Shown here in pieces: positions 57,267-64,000 of a DNA stretch of 64,000 bases; within the stretch, counting starts at the first letter, position 1, and each line of letters begins with the position of its first letter. Below the pieces are notes generated by a model. That model saw only the letters and a program-made list of their open reading frames with translations, did no database searches and was not told the origin of the DNA. Made by a program: the position numbers and the translations under genes. The stretch spans positions 186,001-250,000 of the forward strand of contig NZ_JAJQQP010000001.1 of NCBI RefSeq assembly GCF_028994805.1, given 5' to 3'. Origin of the DNA: Promicromonospora iranensis. GTDB taxonomy: Bacteria; Actinomycetota; Actinomycetes; Actinomycetales; Cellulomonadaceae.

Positions 57267-59117
57267 TCACAGGTCGGCGCACTCCGGAGGCGGTTCGCGG
57301 TACGCGCTGTTGCAACTTGGGTCATATCCCTCGTAGAAGGTCTCCCAGGTGTGCCCCTCCCCCATTCCGGGGTCCTGGATGCTCAGCTGCCATCCGCTGT
57401 ACCTACCGGCAGCACGATCGGCGTCGGCCTGCGCCGAGCTGACGGCCCCGGCGTCGATCGCTTCCTGCCATGCGGTCTCGCTCTTGAGGAAGGTGGTCAC
57501 CCGAGGCCACGTCCCGGAACCCCCGTCGTACGAGTTGACCGGTTGGGTCTCGGTCAGGAGCCGCGCGATCGTCGCGTAGGGCGTGCGGCCACCGGTCTCC
57601 GGGAGTGCGAACACCTCGTTGACCGATCGCACCTCCGTCTGGAACGTGGACGCCGTGTCGAAGACGTTGCCGGCCAGCTCCACGACCAGACGCTCGTCGC
57701 AGGTGGTGACCGCCTCGAGAAGTCGCGCAGCCGTGTCCCGCACCCCAGCCGGGGCTCCTGGCGCGACCAGCTCCCGCCCGGCGTACGCGGCCCCGCTGCA
57801 GTCGTCGGACGGCGGCGCGAACTCCGGCGGCGGTGCCACGCCGCTGTCCAGATCGACGGTGACCGGGTCGCTGACGAGCAGGCGCCGATCGTCGAGTTCC
57901 GGATCGTCGCCCGTGTGCGGGTCGGCGACGATCACCATCAGCTCGTACCGCCCGCCCGCGCGTTCGTTGTCGTAGTAGCTGCTGGGAACGTCCGCCGTAC
58001 CCACCAAGGTGTCCGCGCGGCAGGTGGACGCGTTCCCGGTAGAGGCGAGCCCGGTCCAGGTGCCGTGCTCGACGAGCTCCGGAGGTGCCTCGTCGTTGGC
58101 CGCCTCCCGCCAGTAGTCCGGGAGATCGACGATCCGACCCTCGTGGGTCCAGACGATCAAGGGCCAGGTCATGTAGCCGGAACTCTCGTCGAACATGCCG
58201 TCCGGCACCTCGCCGGAGATCGTCACCGGCAGGCTCCAGAACGCGGTGGTCCCCTGCGGGTCGGGAACAAGGTCACCGGCGATCTCGACGTCCAACGTGC
58301 CCGTGTCCATCGCCTCCAGCTCCTCGACCGGCATACCGCAGTAGATCCCGACGTCCTCGTGCCAGCTGGCCGGCACGTACCCCGGCGTGTACTCGATCTT
58401 GTCCTCGGCGGGCAGCGGCTCCGACCGGATCCAGGGCTTGACCGAGAACGCGCCCCACGCCAGCACCACCGCCAGCACCATCGACATGCCGGCCACGGCA
58501 CCCACCTTCGCCGTCCGACGGCGACGCACGGCGCCCGCCACCGCGTCCAGCCGCTCGTCCAGGGCGGTGTCCACGTCCGGCGTCACGATCTCCGCGAGCG
58601 ACACGCGCAGCAGCTCCATCGCGTCCGACAGGTACCGCTTGATGGTGCCCGGCCGGGTTCCGAGCGCGGTCGCGATCTGCGGCACCGTCATGTCCTCGAA
58701 GAAGCGCAGCACCACCGCCTCGCGCTGGCGGGTGGAGAGCTGGGCGAGCGCCACGCCGACGTCGACCCGCGCGGTGGCCACGCGGTCCGCACCGGGCGAC
58801 AGCTCGTCGTCGGCCAGGAGGTGCTTGAGGCCGGACCAGTGGTTCTGCCGCCGGTAACCGTCCAGGTAGATCGTCAGGATCGCCCGCCGGACGTACCCTT
58901 CGGCATTGGTCACCTGCGGCTGGTCCAGGTCCACGACGTGCTGCCCGCCGTCGGCGCTGCCGTGCGGACGCCGCAGGCGCGAGAACACCTTCACCAGGGC
59001 GTCCTGCACCAGGTCCTCCGCCCGTGCCCGGTCCCGGCACAACGAGTACGCGTACCCGACGAGCGCCCCGCCACGGCTTGTCGCGAGCTCCGTGAGCTCG
59101 GCCTCCCACTGCGCCAT
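57267..59117 (-). CDS. fused ECF sigma factor and membrane sensor in one polypeptide (cassette C)
   Basis: A 616-residue protein. Residues 1-175 are a complete ECF sigma factor: sigma-2 about 18-92 (GYAYSLCRDRARAEDLVQDALVKVFSRL...YVRRAILTIYLDGYRRQ) and sigma-4 about 124-172 (LSTRQREAVVLRFFEDMTVPQIATALG...TIKRYLSDAMELL). After a short linker comes the basic motif GAVRRRRTAK and a membrane helix (about 205-224). The outside region has the same modules as the A and B sensors: YCGMPVEELEA..., PLIVWTHEGRIVDL, and NEVFALPE...GTWPRVTTF...AQADADRAAGRYSGW. The sigma factor is thus tethered to the membrane. ATG at 59117 behind GGAGG. No frameshift or stop separates the halves. Confidence 0.9.
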   Translation of the reverse strand: MAQWEAELTELATSRGGALVGYAYSLCRDRARAEDLVQDALVKVFSRLRRPHGSADGGQHVVDLDQPQVTNAEGYVRRAILTIYLDGYRRQNHWSGLKHLLADDELSPGADRVATARVDVGVALAQLSTRQREAVVLRFFEDMTVPQIATALGTRPGTIKRYLSDAMELLRVSLAEIVTPDVDTALDERLDAVAGAVRRRRTAKVGAVAGMSMVLAVVLAWGAFSVKPWIRSEPLPAEDKIEYTPGYVPASWHEDVGIYCGMPVEELEAMDTGTLDVEIAGDLVPDPQGTTAFWSLPVTISGEVPDGMFDESSGYMTWPLIVWTHEGRIVDLPDYWREAANDEAPPELVEHGTWTGLASTGNASTCRADTLVGTADVPSSYYDNERAGGRYELMVIVADPHTGDDPELDDRRLLVSDPVTVDLDSGVAPPPEFAPPSDDCSGAAYAGRELVAPGAPAGVRDTAARLLEAVTTCDERLVVELAGNVFDTASTFQTEVRSVNEVFALPETGGRTPYATIARLLTETQPVNSYDGGSGTWPRVTTFLKSETAWQEAIDAGAVSSAQADADRAAGRYSGWQLSIQDPGMGEGHTWETFYEGYDPSCNSAYREPPPECADL

Positions 59118-59168
59118 CGAAGCGCCTCCTCTCCCCTGCTCATGCTCCCTGACGGACAGGAGGAGGAA

Positions 59169-59196
59169 AACGATGCGTTCGATCGCGAGAAAGTTC
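59169..59196 (-). promoter_or_regulatory. candidate ECF-type promoter of the fused gene
   Basis: GAACTTT (59196-59190), 17 bp, CGTT (59172-59169) on the minus strand, 52 bp before the start. It resembles general ECF promoters but differs in spacing and -10 from the A and B elements. Confidence 0.3.
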
Positions 59197-59369
59197 TACT
59201 TCACCCACAGTGACGCGTCGGGGTCCTGAGCCCGCGGAACGATGGCCCCGGGCGGAGAAAGTAGGAACTGCTGGTCAGCCGCCGACCAGTCAGTCCTCGA
59301 CGACGTGCTCCGCACGGGATATCGGACGCATGGGCCGCCGATGAGTTCCGTGCTCTCGGTCCACCCGGC

Positions 59370-59741
59370 ATGAGCCGGTTCCGTGTCGAGACACGCCCCG
59401 AGACGCCCACCGTCGGCATCACCGAGACCGTCACCATGACGGGGTTCGCAAAGATAGCCGACCGCATCCCGGAGATCGTCGCCTGGCTGGCCGAGCGCGA
59501 CACGCAGGCTTCCCCGTGCCCGACGACGCCGCGCTCACCCCGTCCGGCGACGTCACCCTCGGCACCGTCCCCGCCGGGCGGTACGTGACGACCGTCCACC
59601 ACGGGCACCCCGGACGAGCTGATCGACGTGACCGACGCGCTGTTGCGGTGGGCGGCCGCGGAAGGCCTCACCTTCGACCGCCACGACACCGACGCCGGCG
59701 ACGCGTGGGCCGGCCGGTTCGAGTTCTACCTCACGGACTGA
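59370..59741 (+). pseudogene. broken GyrI-like/effector-binding domain protein
   Basis: Three frame segments together make a GyrI-like small-molecule-binding protein. 59370 onward encodes ETRPETPTVGITETVTMTGF...VAWLAERDTQ. A break near 59508-59512 shifts into GFPVPDDAALTPSGDVTLGT..GRYVTTVHHG. A one-base insertion near 59603 shifts again to TPDELIDVTDALLRWAAAEG...GRFEFYLTD and a TGA at 59741. About 25-30 residues seem to be missing at the first break. The gene is dead unless the assembly has errors. Confidence 0.7.
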
Positions 59742-59766
59742 CCCGTCGAGGGCTGCAGACCTCTTC

Positions 59767-59820
59767 GAGGCCTAGGTTTCTCCGCTCTGAATCGGTTCAG
59801 AGCGGAGAAACTTAGACCTC
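59767..59820. terminator. bidirectional terminator with TCGG tetraloop
   Basis: Perfect 16-bp core GTTTCTCCGCTCTGAA/TTCAGAGCGGAGAAAC around TCGG, extended by nine further near-paired positions. It lies between the convergent GyrI-like remnant and the hemD fusion gene. Confidence 0.88.
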
Positions 59821-59831
59821 GGAGGAGGAGG

Positions 59832-61007
59832 TCAGGCCAGCTCGATGCGGTAGCCCCGCTTCACGACCGTGCGGATCAGGTCGCGGCGTCCCGCCGCCTC
59901 GCGCAGCCTGGCGATGGCGACCTCGGCGGCGTGCGTGTCCTGCGAGTCACCCGGCAGCGCGGCGAGCACCTGCTCGCGCGGCACGACGTCACCCTCGGCC
60001 GCGGCGAGCAGCCGCAGCACCGCGACGCCCGTCGGCGACAGGGGCAGCACCTTCCCGTCCAGCACCGCCACGCGTGCCCGGATCACCAGCGACCCGGCGA
60101 CGGTGCTCAGCGCCACGGAGTCGATGTGCTCGTAGTGGCCCACCAGCGCGCGGACGAGCGCCCCGAGCCGGCCGCGCTCGGGCTGCAGGGGCACGATCCC
60201 CCGGCTCTCCAGCGGCTTCGCCGTCACGGGTCCGACAGCGGCCGCGACCGTCCCGCCCTCGACGAACCGGGCTCGGACACGGTCGAGCAGCCGCTCCTCC
60301 TCGACGGTCCGCAGCCAGGCCTCGGCGCCGGGGGCGGAGGTGAACACGACGGCATCGATCTCGCCGTCCGCCAGCGCGTGCACCGAGGCGCGCACCGCTG
60401 CCGGGTCGGGCGCCGGTCCCCAGCGGTAGACGACGAGGCTGGCGACCTGGGCGCCCGCCTTCTCGAAGACCTCGTCCAGACCGTCGGCGCCCGCGCCGTG
60501 GTGCTGGATGGCGATGCGCAACCCCTGCACACCCTCGCTGAGCAGCACCTCCGCCACCTCGGCGGACGTCTCGGACTCGGCGACCCAGTCGGCCTGCAGG
60601 CCAGCGGCCTGGATCGCGCCGCGGGCCTTCGGGCCGCGCGCCACGATCCGGGTCTTGCGCAGCAGGTCGAGGAGCGGCTCCGCGAGGCCGTGCGCGTCAG
60701 CCGCCTCGATCCAGGCGCGGAAGCCGATCCCGGTGGTGACCACGACGACGTCGGGCGGGGCGGAGAAGATCGCGCGCGTCGCGGCGATCAGGGTCTCGTC
60801 GTCGACGTGCGGGATCATGCTCAGTGCGGGCGCGTGCCGGATGGTCGCGCCGCGCCGTTCCAGCGCCGCCGCGAGCTCGGCGGCCCGGCGCTCTGCGGTG
60901 ACGAGAACCGTCGCCCCGGCCATGACCTGGCCCAGAGTCGGGTGGGTCGCCTGGGCGTGCGCAGGCGCTGCGACATCAGACACCGGCACCTGCCAGACGT
61001 CGCTCAC
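59832..61007 (-). CDS. hemD: uroporphyrinogen-III synthase fused to a winged-helix DNA-binding domain
   Basis: A 391-residue fusion. Residues about 30-280 form a HemD-type domain (GATVLVTAERRAAEL, VVTTGIGFRAW, VFTSAPGAEAWL, AAVGPVTAKPLESRG). Residues about 295-391 form an OmpR-type winged helix (LSPTGVAVLRLLAAAEGDVVPREQVLAAL...TVVKRGYRIE). Such fusions are known in actinobacteria, in nitrite/nitrate assimilation loci, and may regulate as well as, or instead of, making uroporphyrinogen III. The GTG at 61007 has GGAGG 6 nt upstream and lies inside the SUMT gene, giving a 32-bp overlap. Confidence 0.88.
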   Translation of the reverse strand: MSDVWQVPVSDVAAPAHAQATHPTLGQVMAGATVLVTAERRAAELAAALERRGATIRHAPALSMIPHVDDETLIAATRAIFSAPPDVVVVTTGIGFRAWIEAADAHGLAEPLLDLLRKTRIVARGPKARGAIQAAGLQADWVAESETSAEVAEVLLSEGVQGLRIAIQHHGAGADGLDEVFEKAGAQVASLVVYRWGPAPDPAAVRASVHALADGEIDAVVFTSAPGAEAWLRTVEEERLLDRVRARFVEGGTVAAAVGPVTAKPLESRGIVPLQPERGRLGALVRALVGHYEHIDSVALSTVAGSLVIRARVAVLDGKVLPLSPTGVAVLRLLAAAEGDVVPREQVLAALPGDSQDTHAAEVAIARLREAAGRRDLIRTVVKRGYRIELA

Positions 61008-61794
61008 TCGTACCCTCCACCGTTCCGACCAGGAGTCCTTCCGCTGCCACACGGCCGATCACGACGACCGCCGGTGACCGCACCCCGCGAACCGCTGCCA
61101 CACCGGCTGCCTCGTCGAGACGCGCCCGGGTGACACGCTGCTCCGCGGTGGAACCGTTCTCCACGATCGCCACCGGGGTTGCGGGATCGGCGCCTGCGGC
61201 CAGGGACTGCGCCACGATCGCGCCGAGGGACCGCACCCCCATCAGTACGACAAGAGTAGCCGTGGCATCACGCACGCAGGCCACGGCGGCGGCGTCGAGC
61301 GGTTCGGGCCGGTCAGCCGCGCCGTCCGACCCCGCGGCGCAGTGACCGGAGACGACGTGGAAACCCGTGGTGACCCCACGGTGCGTGAGCGGGATACCGG
61401 CCAGGCCGGGCACGGCGACGGCAGACGTCACGCCGGGCACCACCTCCACCGGCACGCCTGCCGCCACGCACGCGATGACCTCCTCGCCGCCCCTGCCGAG
61501 CACGAACGGGTCGCCGCCCTTGAGCCGCACCACGTGCGCGCCGGTCAGGGCGTGCTCCACGAGCAGCTCGTTGATGCTCTCCTGCGGCACGGGGTGCCGG
61601 CCGGGCTCCTTGCCGACGTCGACCACGCGGACGTGCGGAGGCAGCTCGGCGAGGATCTCGACGGGACCCAGCCGGTCCGCGACCACGACGTCCGCCGACT
61701 GCAGCGCACGCCATGCCCGCACGGTCAGGAGGTCCACCGCCCCGGGCCCACCCCCGACGAGCGTCACCCGCCCCTTCGTCGAGGCGGCTGTCAC
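60976..61794 (-). CDS. cobA: uroporphyrinogen-III C-methyltransferase (SUMT)
   Basis: A 272-residue enzyme making precorrin-2, the precursor of siroheme needed by NirB. Motifs: VTLVGGGPGAVDLLTVRAW (start of the SAM domain), DVGKEPGRHPVPQESINELL, VRLKGGDPFVLGRGGEE and PGVTSAVAVPGLAGIPLTHRG. No oxidase/chelatase domain is attached, so it is SUMT only. The GTG start at 61794 overlaps the nirD stop as GTGA. The role in siroheme supply is inferred from the nir operon. Confidence 0.95.
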   Translation of the reverse strand: MTAASTKGRVTLVGGGPGAVDLLTVRAWRALQSADVVVADRLGPVEILAELPPHVRVVDVGKEPGRHPVPQESINELLVEHALTGAHVVRLKGGDPFVLGRGGEEVIACVAAGVPVEVVPGVTSAVAVPGLAGIPLTHRGVTTGFHVVSGHCAAGSDGAADRPEPLDAAAVACVRDATATLVVLMGVRSLGAIVAQSLAAGADPATPVAIVENGSTAEQRVTRARLDEAAGVAAVRGVRSPAVVVIGRVAAEGLLVGTVEGTSERRLAGAGV

Positions 61795-62225
61795 GGGAGG
61801 CCCACGTGGACCACGCCGTCCCGGATCTCTACCGGGTAGGTCACCAGGTCCGCCGGCAGGTCCGCCTTCGGGGTCTTGTCCGCCGCGACCAGGCACTCGC
61901 CCGTGAGCAGGGAGAAGACCTGCTTGTAGACCGGGGCGGCCACCGTGGGCACGCCGGCCCGGGTACCGACGATCCCGCGCGACATCACGTGCGCCCCGGA
62001 GAACGGGTCGAGATTCTGCACGGCGTAGACCTGACCGCCGGGTGCCGGGTCGGCAGGGTCCTCCGCGAGGCGGAAGAGCGCGACCTGCACGTCACCGAAG
62101 AGCGCCGCCGCGCCGCGCTCGGGGAACAGGTCCGTGAGCAGGCAGGCTCGCTCCCAGCGGGCCGCGGCGGCGGACACCAGGGTCGTCCCGGCCGCCTGTG
62201 CTTCTGACACGTCGTCGGAGCTCAT
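61791..62225 (-). CDS. nirD: nitrite reductase small subunit NirD
   Basis: A 144-residue Rieske-fold subunit. It has the NirD pattern QVALFRL...VYAVQNLDPFSGAHVMSRGIVGT...PVYKQVFSLLTGECL, in which the Rieske Cys/His cluster ligands are replaced, as usual for NirD. It pairs with NirB for NADH-dependent reduction of nitrite to ammonium. The ATG at 62225 overlaps the nirB stop as ATGA. Confidence 0.95.
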   Translation of the reverse strand: MSSDDVSEAQAAGTTLVSAAAARWERACLLTDLFPERGAAALFGDVQVALFRLAEDPADPAPGGQVYAVQNLDPFSGAHVMSRGIVGTRAGVPTVAAPVYKQVFSLLTGECLVAADKTPKADLPADLVTYPVEIRDGVVHVGLP

Positions 62226-64000
62226 GCTCGGACCTCCAGCTTCGGGCCTGCGATGACGACGCCGGCCGCGCGCTCCTGCGCCGTGGCGGGACGGCGCTGG
62301 CCGCGCTCCTCCACGTAGGCGAGGGACGGGTCGGCGTCCTTGGGGGCGTTGACGAACGACGAGAACCGGCGCAGCTTCTCCGGGTCCTCGAGCACTGCCT
62401 TCCACTCGTCCTCGTAGTTCTCGACGTGGCGGGCCATGGCGGCGTCCAGGTCGGCACAGATGCCGAGCGAGTCCTCCATGATGACCTCGCGCACGCCTTC
62501 CAGGCCGCCGTCGACCTCCTCGATCCACGGCGCGGTGCGCTGGAGGCGGTCGGCCGTGCGCACGTAGTACATGAGGAAGCGGTCGATGGTCCGCAGGAGC
62601 TCCTCGGACGTCAGGTCCTCGGCGAGCAGCTTCGCGTGCCGCGGCGTCTGACCGCCGTTGCCGCCCACGTAGATGTTCCAGCCTTTGTCCGTGGCGATGA
62701 CGCCCACGTCCTTGCCGCGCGCCTCGGCGCACTCGCGGGCGCAGCCGGAGACGCCCATCTTGAGCTTGTGCGGCGAGCGCAGGCCGCGGTAGCGCAGCTC
62801 GAGCTCGACGGCCATGCCCACGGAGTCCTGCACGCCGTAGCGGCACCACGTGGACCCGACGCACGACTTCACCGTGCGCAGCGACTTGCCGTACGCGTGC
62901 CCGGACTCGAAGCCGGCGTCGACCAGCCGCCGCCAGATGTCGGGCAGCTGCTCGACGCGCGCGCCGAACATGTCGATGCGCTGGCCGCCGGTGATCTTCG
63001 TGTACAGCCCGAAGTCCTTGGCGACCTGCCCGACGACGATCAGTCCCTCCGGCGTGACCTCACCGCCGGGCATCCGCGGCACCACCGAGTACGTGCCGTC
63101 CTTCTGCAGGTTGGCCAGCATGTGGTCGTTGGTGTCCTGCAGCGTGGACTGCTCGCCGGCCAGGATGTGGCCGTTGCCCAGCGACGCGAGGACCGAGGCG
63201 ACCACGGGCTTGCAGATGTCGCAGCCACGGCTGCCGGTCGAGGTCCCGAACCGCGACACGATGTCGCTGAACGAGTGCAGGTCGGCGACCCGGACGGCGT
63301 CGAACAGCTGGGCGCGGGACATGTCGAAGTGCTCGCACAGCGCGGTGCTGACCTCGATGCCGGCGCGCTCCAGCTCGGTGTCGACGAGCTTCTTCACCAG
63401 CGGCAGGCAGGCGCCGCAGGTGGTGCCGGCGCGGGTGCAGGCCTTCACCCCCGGGACGTCGGTGCACTGGTGCTCGGTGACCGCGCCGCGGATCGCGCCG
63501 GCGGAGACGTTGTTGCACGAGCAGACGTTGGCCTCGTCCGGCAGCTCCAGGTTCGGGGCGCCGCCACCGCCCTCGGGAAGAAGGAAGGCGCTCGGGTCGT
63601 CACCGGGCAGCTCGGCGCCGAGCATCGGGCGCAGGCTGGCGTACGGTCCGGCGTCGCCCACGAAGACCCCACCCAGGAGGGTGCGGGCGTCGTCGGACAG
63701 GACGAGCTTCTTGTAGACGCCGGCCACCGGGTCGGCCCAGACGACCTCGACGGCGTCCTCGGTGCGGGCGTGCGCGTCACCGAACGACGCGACGTCGACG
63801 CCCGAGAGCTTGAGCTTGGTGGCGGTGTCGGCACCGGGGAACTCCGCCAGGCCGCCGAGCAGCCGGTCCACGACCACCTCGGCCATGGTGTTGCCGGGTG
63901 CGACGAGGCCGATGCAGCGACCCTCGATGCAGGCCACCTCCCCGACCGCCCAGATGTGCGGGTCCTCGGTACGGCAGGACAGGTCGACGACGGCGCCGCC
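62222..64000 (-). CDS. nirB: nitrite reductase large subunit NirB, 5' part outside window
   Basis: 593 residues are visible of an enzyme that usually has about 830-870. They cover the end of the FAD/NADH domain (HIWAVGEVACIEGRCIGLVAPG), the BFD-like [2Fe-2S] region (CSCNNVSAGAIRGAV...CTRAGTTCGACLPLV), a second [2Fe-2S]-type segment (SRGCDICKP), the sulfite/nitrite reductase half domains, and the siroheme/[4Fe-4S] cysteines in SCVGSTWCRYG and GVSGCARECAEA. It is assimilatory and cytosolic, receives electrons from NADH, and is the first visible gene of nirB-nirD-cobA-hemD. Confidence 0.96.
   Translation of the reverse strand, partial: GGAVVDLSCRTEDPHIWAVGEVACIEGRCIGLVAPGNTMAEVVVDRLLGGLAEFPGADTATKLKLSGVDVASFGDAHARTEDAVEVVWADPVAGVYKKLVLSDDARTLLGGVFVGDAGPYASLRPMLGAELPGDDPSAFLLPEGGGGAPNLELPDEANVCSCNNVSAGAIRGAVTEHQCTDVPGVKACTRAGTTCGACLPLVKKLVDTELERAGIEVSTALCEHFDMSRAQLFDAVRVADLHSFSDIVSRFGTSTGSRGCDICKPVVASVLASLGNGHILAGEQSTLQDTNDHMLANLQKDGTYSVVPRMPGGEVTPEGLIVVGQVAKDFGLYTKITGGQRIDMFGARVEQLPDIWRRLVDAGFESGHAYGKSLRTVKSCVGSTWCRYGVQDSVGMAVELELRYRGLRSPHKLKMGVSGCARECAEARGKDVGVIATDKGWNIYVGGNGGQTPRHAKLLAEDLTSEELLRTIDRFLMYYVRTADRLQRTAPWIEEVDGGLEGVREVIMEDSLGICADLDAAMARHVENYEDEWKAVLEDPEKLRRFSSFVNAPKDADPSLAYVEERGQRRPATAQERAAGVVIAGPKLEVRA

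Overview
The window is very GC-rich (roughly 70 % or more by eye, with a few poorer patches) and reads as chromosome from an actinomycete. ClpC with a UVR linker, a Lys/Ala-tailed topoisomerase I, streptogrisin-type proteases, a K+-independent H+-pyrophosphatase, a mycothiol-type DinB protein, frequent GTG/TTG starts and many 4-bp ATGA/GTGA overlaps all fit. A Promicromonosporaceae/Cellulomonadaceae-like member of the Micrococcales is my inference, not something the sequence proves. No rRNA genes, CRISPR arrays or complete insertion sequences were seen.

Layout. 1-7163 (minus): an unsaturated-uronate catabolic operon, with TRAP transporter dctPQM, kduI, an IclR regulator, kduD, a 2-hydroxyacid dehydrogenase and a zinc alcohol dehydrogenase cut by the window edge. 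Two 17-bp operator-like palindromes lie in front of dctP. 7377-15186: clpC, small secreted or cytoplasmic proteins, peptide deformylase, a DUF2809 membrane protein and a divergent TetR/SDR pair with a clear operator. 15187-20371: an accessory hotspot behind tRNA-Thr(CGT). It holds a Nudix gene remnant, an AbiEi/AbiEii pair with a 14-bp inverted-repeat operator, and a roughly 3-kb decayed integrative element bounded by a 43-bp duplication of the tRNA 3' end. Inside the element are a truncated tyrosine integrase, a truncated HAD gene and a MITE-like inverted-repeat pair.

20496-30015 (minus): a secreted alpha/beta-hydrolase peptidase, a lipoprotein, an orphan HypX/HoxX-like gene, and the replication block holB-tmk-(PNPOx)-topA. 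30248-50645: PAP2 phosphatase, two paralogous secreted serine proteases with an almost identical catalytic core, LysR, a methyltransferase, membrane proteins including a CD225 protein, M20, M14 and M18 peptidases, DinB, hppA, a HAD phosphatase and an XRE/TPR regulator.

50728-59117: three paralogous cassettes of an ECF sigma factor with a single-pass membrane sensor. Two are overlapping gene pairs. In the third, sigma factor and membrane sensor are fused into one 616-residue protein. A rubber-oxygenase/MpaB-like gene lies between them, and its linker has been invaded by repeats and a perfect palindrome. This array is the best candidate for an undescribed system in the window: a membrane-tethered sigma factor next to its unfused relatives.

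59832-64000 (minus): the assimilatory nitrite reductase operon nirB (cut by the edge)-nirD-SUMT-hemD/winged helix, which makes siroheme and uses it for nitrite reduction.
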